Source: Argentina anserina
Lineage: Eukaryota; Streptophyta; Magnoliopsida; Rosales; Rosaceae
Direction: 5' to 3'
Assembly: GCF_933775445.1 (NCBI RefSeq)
Contig: NC_065874.1
Coordinates: forward strand, 29,148,501-29,212,500
Length of the DNA stretch: 64,000 nt
Positions within the stretch are counted from its first letter, which is position 1. Each line of letters opens with the position of its first letter. Under the pieces are notes generated by a model. The model was given only the letters and a program-made list of their open reading frames with translations. It searched no databases and had not been told where the DNA came from. Shown here piece by piece: positions 22,293 to 34,798 of this stretch. The position numbers and the translations under genes are program-made.

Positions 22293-23709
22293 CATGCCAA
22301 TACAGCATGTGGATTATACCATCAGCCAGATGGATACATTTTTTGTACTTATTACGTATTACAAATCAAGTTTTATTTCACTGTCAAGCTCTATAAACTG
22401 TTATGACTTCTGAGCTTTCAGGAGTCACAAGTACAAGCATCAAAATCAAAAGCAATGTTCAGGGCCATAGAAGACAATATATAGCAAAGTACTAGCAGTT
22501 AATATTAGCTAAAAACTCAACATCACACATTGTCCAAGAGGAAAATGTAAATAGGAAGAAAAATTTACCGAAATGGAATCAGGATCGACTTTAACAGATG
22601 ACTGGTTACTAGCAGCCTTTAAACCCTTCAGCAGAACATTGGCAGTCAAGTATATATGCCTTGATAAGTAGTTCACTATAATACAGTACGTAGGAAAAAT
22701 CGCCATCAGTGCTATATCAGAAGTATTCTGCAAATGTTGACAAAAGCTCCACATTTTCTTTGCACATCAATTACTTTCAACCCTTATCCTGAATGTTAGA
22801 TGATGATCCTGAAATACTAGAAACAGCTTGCTCACATAACACAGAACAATACATTCTCAAAAAAAAAAATTTAAAAAAAACATAACAGAGAACAATAACA
22901 AGAAACGGCTAGATAGGATGAGATCAAACATCAAACACCTAATGTCAATACACATTAATTTAATTGGCATGAAATTTAACCAAGAAAACCATGTGTATAC
23001 AACATAAAAATCATTGCTTCATAGCAATTTGAACAGGCATAATAAGCATAGTTACAAGGAAAATATCATCCCCCTTTTTATCACAATCCAGGCTCAGAAG
23101 TCGGAACTATGAGACAGCATTCAAAGTATGATGAACTCTGCCACTTCCCTGCTGAAGCAAGAATCTGAAGATGAAATATAACAACATGCATCAACTTCTG
23201 GGGCTGCTAGCAGCCAAGGAAAATGTGAAGATACAGCGATCAATTGGGCCTTTGGGCCCAATAACAAACTCGACCTAGTCAATTTTCCCGTGACAGAGGC
23301 TCTCACATGGTTGACACTTGACACTAACAGTTTACTCACTTTACTGCGTCTTGCTCCGATCCTCCACCATTGTACTACTCGCCTCTTTCGGCACTCCATC
23401 AGAGGATTCAAAGCTCTACTGTTACAAATTAACTTCATTGCAGGCCACCCACTTTGGTACTCTCAATTTTAGATACCTCCCGTTTCAACATTCCTTTTCT
23501 TTTTCCTTTGCTCCTCAATCCTCAATCCTTCAGATTTCAGAATTCCTGCCAAGATTTCAGTTGGGAATCTTTAAACATGTCTTCCCAGTTCAAATACTCA
23601 AATGGGTTTTAGCAATTCTGGTGTAAGTCAGCTCACTTCAAACTCCTGATCAACTTCCACTGTTTGGTTGATATTTGGATTACGTTTGAAAGTTTACTGC
23701 AGAGTTGTG
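22293..23709. other. intergenic region upstream of gene E with one orphan exon-like stretch
   Basis: On the minus strand, 22738-22572 is open and bounded by an AG acceptor (ACATTTGCAG) and a GT donor (CATTTCG|GTAAAT). It encodes a peptide ending in LLKGLKAASNQSSVKVDPDS that I cannot assign; it may be a stray gene fragment. The stretch 23290-23709 probably holds the promoter and 5' UTR of gene E. Nothing else is seen. Confidence 0.35.
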
Positions 23710-26250
23710 ATGTCAAGGCCCTTAGTTGAGATGGCTCGGTGCTCCGAAGAAATGGACATTGCCATTGGTGAGTTTCATGGTTTGATCGAAGTTGACTTAG
23801 TACTTTAGTAGCATTGCTATTTTTGGTTATACACACAACAATGCTGGCGCTTTCAATTTTGGTGTTGGTTTTTTTCTTTTTGTTCTGTTTCTTTGCTGTT
23901 GTAGCTTACTGTATCTTTTTTTTCTTTTTTCATTTTTATGTTGTTAAATAGAGAAATTGCAACAAAATTTTCAGGAGCTGCGGAACAACCTTGAGAAGGC
24001 GTTTTTAGAGCAGGGTAGAGCCTTGTTGAGGTTTGAAGCTCAATGGAAGGATCTTAAGACGGGACATACGAGAGAGCTTGAGCAGCGTGATCAGCAGCTG
24101 CAACAAATGGTATGCTTCTTGTTCTCAACTTAAGACGAATTTTACTTTGGTTTGTTTGGATCAGATTCTCAATTTTCGTTCGGTGCAGATTATCATTTAT
24201 GGTGGAATATTATTGTTTGTCAATTTGAATATGATATGGAAGTTAGTGACATTAGGATCAGGACCTTGCTGAAACAGTGAAACCTCATTGTACATATGTG
24301 CTAGCTAAATTGTGAATCATTCTGAAGTTTTACAACAGAGCTAGAGATGACGAATGTGTTAGTTTAGATTATTTGATAATTTCTATTGAAATCTGGTTTA
24401 TTCAAACTTGTGGCTTATTTGGTTTGGGTTCAAGCATTACAATGTCTTCTTGTCTAATAAGTACCAATATCTACACTTGAGTGTTCTAAAGAGAAGACAT
24501 TATTATAGAGGTAATCCCTTTTAATTGACTGGTATGGATACAAAGGATGTTTGATTGGAGGGGTTCATGCCCCACTTTTTCATGTGTATGGAGTGTTATG
24601 GAGCACAATATAATTTAATGTGTTGGTAGCATGCATGGAAACCTGGCGTTGTGTTACAATCTAACAAGATTTTGGCATTTGGCATACCTTAAAAGTAAGA
24701 GCAAGGATTGCATGTTGTGTTACAATCTAACAAGATTTTGGCATTTGGCATACCTTAAAAGTAAGAGCAAGGATTGCATGTTGTCAGGAGCAAGTTTCTC
24801 ATTTGAACTGAAGTTTTCTCATTCAGGAAACTCTCCCGTTATTATTGTTATGCATGCACAACTATTCAACCCTTTCGCTCTCCCAAAATCATCAAGTGGA
24901 TTGTGCCACATTTCCTATAGCATATACATGTTCCAAGGATTTAAAGTGTGCATGGGTTTGTGAATTTGTTATCATGATTTGATTGAAAGAAAAAAAAAGT
25001 TTATATCTTTGCATTCTCAAGAAAATTAATAAAGAAGGATTCCAATTATTGGCGTTCTATTCTCAGGTTTAATATGAAATTGGGGTATTATTTCCCATGT
25101 CAATAATTTTAGAACAGGCAACTGGTTGAAATTTTCCAATGTAAACTTACTGAGATTCAAGAATTTGCAGATAACAGTCTATTCTCAGACGACAATGCTT
25201 CTTGTGTCTTTGATTTTCAATTTCAATTTTAGCTTCTCATCTGATGCTTTTTGGTCTTAGTGTTGGACATGTGTGTGTGGCACTGTATGCTCAGCTTCTC
25301 GGATCAAATCATTTGATTATTTATCATAAAAGAGATTAGAGGAGAGAAAACCATTTCAAACTAAAGTGTTCAAGGACAACAGCTTGTATCTGTCATTTAT
25401 GAGAACTGAATTTTCAGTCGTACTGGCTAAGGTCTGAACTGCGGACCTGTAATAATCCGGGTTTATGTTTTTCAGTACTCTAATGGCATTAGTTTTTGAA
25501 CATCTCATTAGACCATGAAACAGTGTAAAATTGCAACATAGTTTTACTTTCACCCAATAATCTCTCGATTGGTATAATAACTCTCATGTATCCATCTCAT
25601 ATACTTTCCAGATATCTGGTATGTTATCTTCTTTCCTGAAATTCCAACTTTTAATTGAGTTAAATAATATGATAGGCATTATTTGTATTATGACCTATTC
25701 GTATTATTGTTGTTAGTTTCTTAGCTAACTGTCATGTCTCTTTCAGGGTATATCAGTACTTTCAACTTGGAGACAGCAATTCCCTACTGCAACTCCAAAT
25801 CCCACCTTGCGCACGAATAGTACTGCTCGATGGAGTGAGACTAATACACCTCTGCCTCTGCCTCTGCCTCCTAGAGATAGTACAACAAAACTTTTTTGTG
25901 ACATATGCAAAATTTTTTGCGACACTAAGTTGGTACTTGATAAGCATAAAATGGGGAAAAAGCACCAGATGAACCTGGGGAAAATGAGAGGCAAAACTGT
26001 TCCTGGACAAACGAGTAAGAAGAAGTCAGTTTCTCCACCTGATGAGGATTTGCAGACTAAGAAACGGAGGATTATTGAAGGCGGTGTGCCACCCCAAAGT
26101 TTAAGGACTTGTAGTATATGTAACGTGGTCAGTATTAGTGCGACAGATTTCTATAAACATATTGCTGGACAGCGACATAGAGAAGCTGCTGCATCGATGA
26201 GTAATGCAGCTGGGACAAGTAGCTACGGCCAGCTGAGAATAAGAAATTAG
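23710..26250 (+). CDS. coiled-coil protein with two U1/matrin-type C2H2 zinc fingers, intact (gene E)
   Basis: Three exons: 23710-23767, 23952-24109, 25747-26250; total 720 nt, 239 aa. Exon 1 ends in phase 1. Exon 2 encodes the cluster's coiled-coil module (NNLEKAFLEQGRALLRFEAQ, WKDLK...), nearly identical in part to gene C (LLRFEAQ-KDLK). The last exon has a Pro/Leu run, a first finger CDICKIFCDTKLVLDKHKMG followed by KKH (about residues 124-147), a basic patch KKRRI near 178, and a second finger CSICNVVSISATDFYKHIAG followed by QRH (about 194-217). Both fingers fit C-x2-C-x12-H-x5-H, the zf-met/zf-jaz type that usually binds double-stranded RNA or RNP partners in the nucleus. The link to RNA is family knowledge; the link to genes C and D is inference from shared sequence. 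The 1.6-kb second intron could hide an unseen exon. Confidence 0.82.
24649..24780. repeat. exact 66-bp tandem duplication in intron 2 of gene E
   Basis: 24649-24714 and 24715-24780 are identical by eye, starting TTGTGTTACAATCTAACAAG. A perfect copy suggests a very recent duplication or an assembly artefact. Confidence 0.93.
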
Positions 26251-27364
26251 GGTTGGAAACTTTGAATAACTTTGTAATTGGTAGTATTTGTACACAGGAG
26301 AACCAGCCTCTGCTCATTCAAACAATTGACATGTTTACATATTGTGAGGCTGTGTGTTTTTAATTTATTTACTTTACAAATGTATGCCTAGGTATTCTTG
26401 TCTGTTTTATGCATCATGTATGAATTCTGGGGATCTTAATAAACTGTGTATGTTTCCTGTTAACTACTGATTGGAAAATAAAAGAAGACCAGAGGGGTTC
26501 CTTGTTGATGATGGAACTTGCAGGTGGTATCCAAAGTCTATGATTTTCCTTTTTAGGGTAGCAGGAATCCAAAGATTTTATCACAACAGGTATCCAAAGC
26601 CTACTATTCTGAAGAACCTACATATTCCTCTTTTGGTGTAGCAATGCTGAAGAAGTTAACAAACCACCAGCATTTGAGACATACCCGTAACAAACCCAGC
26701 CCCACAGCCATGTGCAGGTTTGCTTACTGCATTTCTATTCATTTCACACCAATGAGAAATTTATCTATGGCATTTGTGATTCAAATGCATTGAAATACTT
26801 GGTTGAATCTTGTATTTGTAGTAACAAGGTTGCCATACCAAACCACATGGTTGAGAAGGTTAGCATACATGGAACATGCTATTTGTGAAATGAATACGAT
26901 GTACACTAAGAAGGTTACGTGAACGATAAAGATCTCGAATTGGAAGAAAACCAACTTCATTGCATTTAAATAAGTACGCGAAATTAATTACTACAAGCCA
27001 AATACATTAGTTACTACTACAAATGGTGCATACGTATATAAGACATATACTACAACTTTTTGTTGTACTTAAAAGTATTATACGGCTGCGGGCTGCGGGC
27101 TACAATCTTTTGCAACCGCCTCAACCACCCCCCTCTACACATTTGGGCTTAAAAATGTAATTCCACAACCCTACTACTCCCACCACTCTCATAGGTCACA
27201 CACCAAAACCCACCAATCAAAAAGTCAAACGTGTCCTAAAACACTTTCACATTCTCCAACGCCCAGTCAAAAGCCACCATCCAACAAAATGGGGCCAATA
27301 AAGGGTAAAAATGGAAAACAACATTAAGACGGGAACCATAAACAGAAAAAAAATGTCGCCGGAA
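26251..27364. other. region between gene E and expansin 3' end, no gene seen
   Basis: 3' UTR of gene E probably extends to about 26450 (AATAAA-like sequences near 26438 and 26480). The rest is unstructured; from about 27220 the minus strand carries expansin 3' UTR. Confidence 0.5.
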
Positions 27365-29471
27365 TCAAACTCGGAAATTCTTGCCAGTGAAAGTCTGACC
27401 GAACTGCCAGTTGGCTGGCACGATGTTCCACGAGGTGGAGGTGCGTCGGTCACTGCCTGTAACCCTGAACGAGAGAGACTGACCAACCAGAACCGAGTTC
27501 GACTGCCAGTTCTGACCCCAGTTACGGCTCAGGCTCATCCAGCCAGTCCTGGACCCTTTAACGCTCACCTTCACAATATCCCCTGCCCCCGCGACGTTGG
27601 AGACCAAAACCAAGTTGAAGTAACGGAACCCGTTAATTGTGAACCTGATACCACCGCGCTTGCGGCATGGCACCCTGCGGAATTAACAGAAAAAAAGTAA
27701 GGACAAAGTGGTAATTTAATCGAGACAGTTTCTATAACGTGGATCGCGGTCCGTGTTTTTAGGTGGGCGTGACTAAATCTAAAGCCCCTTTACACATTGA
27801 TCGACTAGTCTCGGACTTTTGGAGACTGTGCTGTATATCGTACATTGTGCGTCAGATTCTATGTTCAAGATATCGTACGGTGAGGATTTTCCAAAAGTCT
27901 AAGCACCAATTAAGGAGAAAAGCCGGATTTGGTTGCTAATGTAAGTTAGTGAACCATAAGTCAAAATTTTCTTCACAATTAAAAATAATAAGAGGTGTAA
28001 TGCTTAACACCAAACATACCCTTCCAAGTATCAGTTCTTAACAAATAGTGATTCATAACTTTAAAATAACGGGTATGGTTAAAAGTCGTAGTCATGAATG
28101 CGAACGCTGGATGATTGTATTGGCTAAACCAAAAGGACTCATAATAACAACTTATGACAAAACACGCTGTAAAATATGGTATGAATTTTTTATTATGAGC
28201 GATTGAGTTTGTGTGGGGGCCAAATGAGTTTAGAGCCAAATAACCGAAAGTGACCAATAAACTTTTAAAAGGAATCAAAATTAACTAAAGGCAGTGACCT
28301 TAAGCAAATGATGTTCGTTACAGTTAAAGAAGTGAGTAATTAGATTTGAGAAATACATTAGACTCATCAGGGCCATAATCGTGTCAAATCACAAGAATGG
28401 TACCATTATGGTCACAATACTTTAGACGCATCAGAGCAAAAGCAATAACTCCCCGTAAACAGAACCCAGCACATTTTCAGAACGAATCATGACAAACAAG
28501 AAAGATCACACAATATGGTCGAAATCTCAATATGCTTAGAATGTCTCAATGTTACCGAGCCCTATAATTTTTTTACATATAAAAAGAAAACACGAGTTAA
28601 AAAACATTTTAGGTTAATGCAGTTTTTGGCAGCAACCTTTTATGCTCCTAGATGTGTTACTTCACACGAAGACCAAGATTTAAGTTCCGAAGTGGCAAAA
28701 CAGAGCATTAGGTAAATCAACAATGTTAACGCTTCCGCATTTTCCACTTGGTTATATTTGAATAAGAAAGTTACTTTCAAGCAGGCCCATAACTATTTAC
28801 CTAAAGAGAAAACGTTTTGCAACTTGAAAAACCAAACCGGAGAAAATAATTAAACTTCAAAAACAGAGCACTAAACAGAGTAACGGAACAGAGAAGCGAG
28901 ATTTACCAACCTACGGTAGGAAACAGGGACGATTCCGGCGCGGTACTCAGCGATCTTTAGAAACATGGGCATGGCTAGGTCAAAGTGAGGCCTGGGAGGG
29001 TTGCACCACCCGCCATTGTCGCTTGGCTGAGCAAAGTTGGGTGGGCAAAAGTTAGTTGCAGTGATGAAAATGGATGGGCTTCCAGAGTGGCACCAGTTGG
29101 GGTCATTTGCGCACTTGATTTCAAAGCAAGCACCGCAGCTGAGGCCATTGTTGAACAGGGCCGTGCTCAGTGCGGCGGTGCTCACTCCGTAGCCCTGACT
29201 GTAAAGATTGCCGTATCCACAAGCACCGCCTATAAAGAATAAAACAATCAGCTCAGTTGGTTTGAATATTTTGATAGAGTATTCGAAAATGCCAAAAAAG
29301 GAGGTGAGGTTAACACATACCCATGGTGCCTGAAGCATCAGAGCCACCGTAGAAGGTGGCGTGAGCGCCCTGCCAAGCACCACCGGAATAAACACCGGGG
29401 ATTCTAGCCTCTGCAATACACGTTAGTGAGATGAGAAGAGCAGCAATGCAAGCCAAACTAGCCATAGCCAT
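27365..29471 (-). CDS. EXPA: alpha-expansin (EXPA8/EXPA2-like), intact
   Basis: Three minus-strand exons: 29471-29321, 29229-28911, 27674-27365; 780 nt, 259 aa, with GT-AG borders. Residues 1-22 form a signal peptide ([20 protein letters not shown]). The GH45-like DPBB domain follows ([19 protein letters not shown], conserved Cys pairs, HFD in PRPHFDLAM), then the CBM63 domain ([40 protein letters not shown], ending [10 protein letters not shown]). Expansins loosen cell walls at acid pH without hydrolysis. Length, cysteines and motifs are those of a working family member. It most resembles the EXPA8/EXPA2 group from memory; the exact orthologue is not settled. The coding exons are clearly more GC-rich than the surroundings. 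There are two ATG codons six bases apart; the upstream one is used here. Confidence 0.96.
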
Positions 29472-31533
29472 TGTTGTTGCTCTCTCCTTTAATTCTGGTT
29501 CAACACTAAAAGAAGGAAGAGAGAGTGAGCTAGTGAGAAGGGTGAGGGATTAAAGCAGGGGGGGTTGGGGACTACTTATGGAGGTAGCTTTGGGTTGGCC
29601 CTGAGTGGCAAAGCTTGGAATTTCAGACAAAAACAATACCCCCCATATTTATTTCTTCTCTCCCCATTCGTAGCCTATTGCGCGTGGAAGACACCACCCA
29701 ATAGGAATTCATGTTGTACGGATAAGTACCAGTTGATGGATGCTGTGTTTCGCACGCTTTTCAGGAGCGAGTGAAGGTGGTTTTTATTCTTTTTACTCTA
29801 TTTTCTTAGGGTCATGTTTTTTTTGTTTTTTCCTTTTTGATAATTGGGGAGGTTTTGGTTGTTAAATTTTTTCTTGCAATCACACCTAAAACTCGTTTAG
29901 GGCTTTGTCCTTTGTCAAAGGCTCAAAGCGCATTAGCGCAGGGCACATGATTTTTCAAACGTAACCGGAAAAAAAAAAAAAAACAACTTGCCTCCAAAAT
30001 TAGGACAATGGAATTACGACGTCGATGAACAAACCATGTGAATCTGATCAATTCATAATATGTTCTTCAGCTGTTGGAGTTTCATATTTCAGTCATAACA
30101 AATCGTAAGTTGATTTCTTCATTTAATGTGTTGTCTTAACATATTTCAGATTTCAAGCAAAGACAACTTAATTTTTTTTCTCTAACGTGGCTGTATATTT
30201 TGGTCAAAATGACATTGCTAACAATTTTGCTCCTGGTATGTGACATCATAATTTTCTTACTATGAGGTCATAAAAATAAAGTCTCTAAAGGTCATTAGAC
30301 CAATGCAAACTTGCAAAGTGAAAAATAGAATCTTGAATCCTTAATTAGTGATGGTAACAAAGTGGGGAGAGAATGTTTAGGTCTAGGCTCTCTAGAAAGA
30401 GTAACTTTGAGTCATTCTTAAGTTGAGCCGTGATACGCGGCTGGGATTTGATGACATTCTTCAAGGAGGGGCCAGGAAAGATCTCATGGGGGCTTTGTCA
30501 GGGATACAAATATTGTGCAATACACACACTCTTTACAAAAGAAAATTGTGCATTGCAATCTAGCAAATCAAGGCCCCGCTGAATGAGGTACCAGAAAATC
30601 GTTAGTGGGTGGAGAAGTCCCCAAAGGGAAAAGTACACACCTAATGACCAACGAAGTCTTGAAGGAGCTGCCCCGATCATAAGTCACATTGGTTGCGAAT
30701 AAATTATCGTGGTGAGACATATAACTATCAACTACTCATGTGATAGTATTTGGTGATGTATTTGATAGATTATTAAGTTCATACTGGTAAAAAGGGTGTT
30801 GTAAAAAATAAAAATAGGGGTGAACTTATTCTGTTAAAAAGTGACCAACGTGGTCAGTAGATCACATCATACTAAAAAGAGGTGTCACTAGCAAGTAGCA
30901 ACTCTTTATTGATATTGTTTATGACTTTATGAAAACTAGTGGGCAATTTGCCAATTTCTCATACTCAAGTAAAAGACAGAGAAACTAATTTTTCTTCTCA
31001 CTTACAGTAACTAAGTAATTTTCATTTCTCATACTCGAGTAAATGCCTATTAAGAACAAAATTGCGAGACAGTCACCTAATTCATTCGGTTTTAGGTGAT
31101 CGGAATAGAGCATCCAGCTGGAGTGTAGAGACGACCTATTAACTTGATCCCGCAATCATCGGTCCATAATACCCGCCTCGCTTTGCCTGGTTTTAACTAG
31201 CACAAGTGTATGCCCCGAACAAGAAAAGCACGTAACAATAAAATTAACTTAATTAAACAGCTTAATCTCGAGCCACTCCCACAGTGACAATAGACTTCGT
31301 AGACCAACTCACTCAAGTCACCAAACTCCATGATTGTTATTGTTATTTTTACTTTTGCCAACAACACTATATATTTGTAATTATACCTGCAATTTCTGTC
31401 ACGTTTTGTCCCACTTTCTTTAGTTGCATGCAATCTCAATTCCCACGGACTGCGCACTACTGACAGTAAACATTCGAGGGTTAGGGTTTTAGTATTGTCA
31501 CATTTTTAATCTGATAATTTCTTATATATATAT
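29472..31533. other. expansin promoter side and gene-free DNA
   Basis: The first few hundred bases are the expansin 5' UTR and promoter on the minus strand, including a G-run near 29560. Beyond about 29800 the sequence is AT-rich with a poly-A run near 29971 and no supported gene or element. Confidence 0.5.
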
Positions 31534-31933
31534 AGTCTCTATTCAGAGTGAAACTTCACTCTGAAATTACAGAGTGAAGTTCTAATTTTGACACACTTTT
31601 CGGTCAAATTTTTTCACCATAAACGATTCAATATTTAGGTATGATATTCAAGATCATCTATACAAAATTTCATCTGATTCGGATATCATTAAGATATTGA
31701 AATTAGATTAAATCAATGAATGAATTAAAACTATTCAACGTGAACCGTTCGTGTAAATCCCAATTTTGAAAGCTCAAACCATTGTCAAATTGGATGAAAT
31801 TTTGTAGAGATGATCTTGAATATCATACCTAAATATTGAATCACTTATGGTGAAAAAAATTGACCGAAAAATGTGCCAAAATTGGAACTTCACTCTGTAA
31901 TTTCAGAGTGAAGCTTCACTCTGGATAGAGACT
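31534..31933. mobile_element. foldback MITE, 400 bp, long inverted repeats
   Basis: The left arm starts AGTCTCTATTCAGAGTGAA and the right arm is its near-perfect reverse complement, ending TTCACTCTGGATAGAGACT. The arms match for well over 150 bp, including a TTTAGGTATGATATTCAAG block in each, leaving a short centre. Each arm also starts with a small inner hairpin (AGAGTGAA / TTCACTCT). Both flanks are TA repeats, so the target duplication cannot be defined. There is no coding capacity. Confidence 0.85.
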
Positions 31934-32263
31934 GTATATATAGATATATATATCTAGTATTATGAAGCGGACACTCTTAAAAAATCACTAAATTATGTTT
32001 GTTAAAAATATCATTTTTATTAAACACAATTACAAAAAAAATCAAAACGAATAAGTCTTTAAAAAATAAAATATAACATATAACGATAAATAAAATTTAT
32101 TTATTTTTCTTCATATTTACACAATAAATTAACATGTGCATCGCAAGAGTACGAGTCTAGTATTACTTACGTAAGAATAGATTATTATCAGAATTCATAA
32201 TTCTAAGTACAATTAATTCTTTTGATTATTGAGATTCACCTATATATAATAATATACAACACG

Positions 32264-33630
32264 AGGGGGTGTATTCAACTCTGATTTCAAATGATTCTGA
32301 TTGATTTATTATAATTAATAGATTCTGAAAATCCATAAATTATTTCAACTCCACATAGATTCAGCCAGATTTCATTGTATTGTATTTACCAGATTTGTCT
32401 TGATTTGCTTGGATTTCACAAGTGCATGTATGATTTTTATATTATTATTAAATAATAAAATATAGAACATGGAGAATTAATAAGTTGGTTTTCTTTTTTA
32501 ACAAATTACAAAATAATAATGTATTTTACAAAGTAATAAAAATATAAAAACAACCAAATATTATATAGTGAAAATTGCAAAGACAATTAGAAAAGTACAT
32601 TAAGAGGCTGCATACTCATCCATTCCGACCTCATTGTCATCATAGTCTTCATGATCCCTCTCATTCGCATTGTCCTCATTATTTTCATTCGCATTGCCTT
32701 CAATATCATTGTTATCTTCTTGACTTTCATTATCACCATTCCGTGGTCTATCTTCCCACATAGCTTCAGCAATATTAAGTCTCCAAACATTAGCCTCTGC
32801 TCTTTGTTGTAGTTGACTTTGAGAAAGTAGTTCAAGATTCTCGTCTTCCATATCAAGTTCTTCATCATTTTCTATTTTATGAGAAAATTCATCGCAACGA
32901 CATTCTTTATACATACATGTTGAGCAATAACAAACATCCCTATGTATTATTATGGATTAATATCTCATTTTTACATAATCCTAAAGTCACATGAGTTTGA
33001 TTCAATTCTATAAACTTCCATAAGCATCTATAAAACAAAGGTACAAGGTCAATATCACAAATGTGCAACTATCTTGAATGAGGATCAAATATATAATAAC
33101 AATTTTATAAACTTTCACCCAATTAACATTCAATAGTATTCTAAAATCTGAAATTTGATTGTTATACAATTGATTTTTTTAGCAAAACAACTATTAGTAC
33201 AATTATAAAAACAACCATCATTTCTTTTTGCCTACAACAATTATACCAAATCACAAGAAAAACCCAAAAAATTGATTTGAGCAATTAAAATAAAACACAT
33301 GATTAAGAACATAAAAATTTTCGATCTTATTATTATTGAGAGAGAGAGAGAGAGAATACATCAAAATCTCATGTCTAAATGCTTGATTTCTAACAAGCAT
33401 GATATAGTGTAAAAATACTTCAAAATCCAACAAAATCAACTAATAAATGAAATCATTCAAAATCAATCGATTTTTGAATACCACCAGAATTCATAGGAGT
33501 TTTTGAAATCTTAATTGAATAACTTGAGATTTCAATGGATTGTTTAAAATCTTAATTGAATACCACAAGATTTCAAAAGATTCTTCAAATACAAGAAAAT
33601 CCTATAGAATCCTAGTTGAATACACCCTCT
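32264..33630. mobile_element. deleted DNA transposon with TIR AGRGGGTGTATTCAACT
   Basis: Left AGGGGGTGTATTCAACT (32264-32280) is inverted at the right end as AGTTGAATACACCCTCT (33614-33630), one mismatch in 17. The interior is AT-rich and holds an acidic minus-strand ORF (32600-32914, 104 aa, DEFSHKIENDEELDMEDE, RLNIAEAMWED) that resembles the C-terminal tail of plant Harbinger/ALP1-like transposases. A (GA)n run is at 33338-33355. No clear target duplication is seen. Probably a deletion derivative of a Harbinger-like element; superfamily assignment is tentative. Confidence 0.6.
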
Positions 33631-34798
33631 AAGTGAGTCTTGTCAATATCGACATATTTCCACGCTTAAGATCTGTCAATATATATACAACAATGATGGT
33701 CCAATGTATGACCACAATCATATATATCGATCAAGTCGTGTCACATTGAATCTTATATGTACATAAAACATTCTTCATTTGTGTAATAATCTCAACATGG
33801 AACTCGATCAATGAGTGAACCTCGGAGGTCTTTCTCAATAGTCAATACACATGAATCCTCCTTAATAAAATGTTGCTTGAACGTTGCACTGTCTGATGCT
33901 ATATATAGATATACACTTGTACATTCGTTTCAATCGTTTGGATATAAACAGTAGATCCAAAGATGCGACTTATGAAATTGATCAACTCGAACTTCGATTC
34001 TTGTTGATATGAACATCTCTTCAGGCAGAGTTCTTTCATCAAAGCAACCCTAATGAGCTCACTTTCATTTCTATTTGTAATTTACGATTATAATTACATT
34101 GGATACCATACAAAACAAGAATGTAAATAATGACCATGATTATGATTACATTCTCGATTTTCTCATTCTCTTTTCACCCCTTCATTTTTTTTCCACAAAC
34201 CTTCTGTGTTTGCCAACATTTCGAACTGTTTATAATCCACATTAAAAGATGAGGAACAATGGATTTTGTGGTAGACCTGGCATGCATTAGCATGTTGTAT
34301 TTCCTGTTTAATTTCATTTTGGTCTCAAACCAAAGTTTGGGTTCACCGGAATGAGGGTTCATTTGGTGCTTAATATATCTCTTGAACCTCATGCGTTTTG
34401 GAAATAAAGGTGTTCCAAATCACTTTCAATATACCCATCATTTTTTGCTTGTAAATAGTCTTGTTTAGGCTAGTGTTCCGGAGTCAATCATATGATATCT
34501 TATAATCTTATAGCTTTTATATTTCAAGCCTTCTCATCCAAAAACACTAAAATGGTATTTGGGGGGAGTATTTAAGTAAGTTTGATCATGAAGCATGCAA
34601 GTATCTTAAACTCGATCATAAAACAATGACACTAATGTTAAGTATAATAGATGTTTAAACTTTGGTGTATAGAGGCAAATCATTGTAATGAGTCCTACAC
34701 AAGTCTTACAAAGACTATACACCATCATGGAGCTATGCTGATTTTTTTAGGCATTGCTTTTAGTCCATCTCAAGTTAAATTATGCTATGTGATGTAGG
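33631..34798. other. gene-free AT-rich DNA
   Basis: No exon, element end or repeat could be supported here. Confidence 0.45.

Noticed and set aside
27311..27700. 129-codon plus-strand ORF
   Set aside because: Antisense shadow of expansin exon 3.
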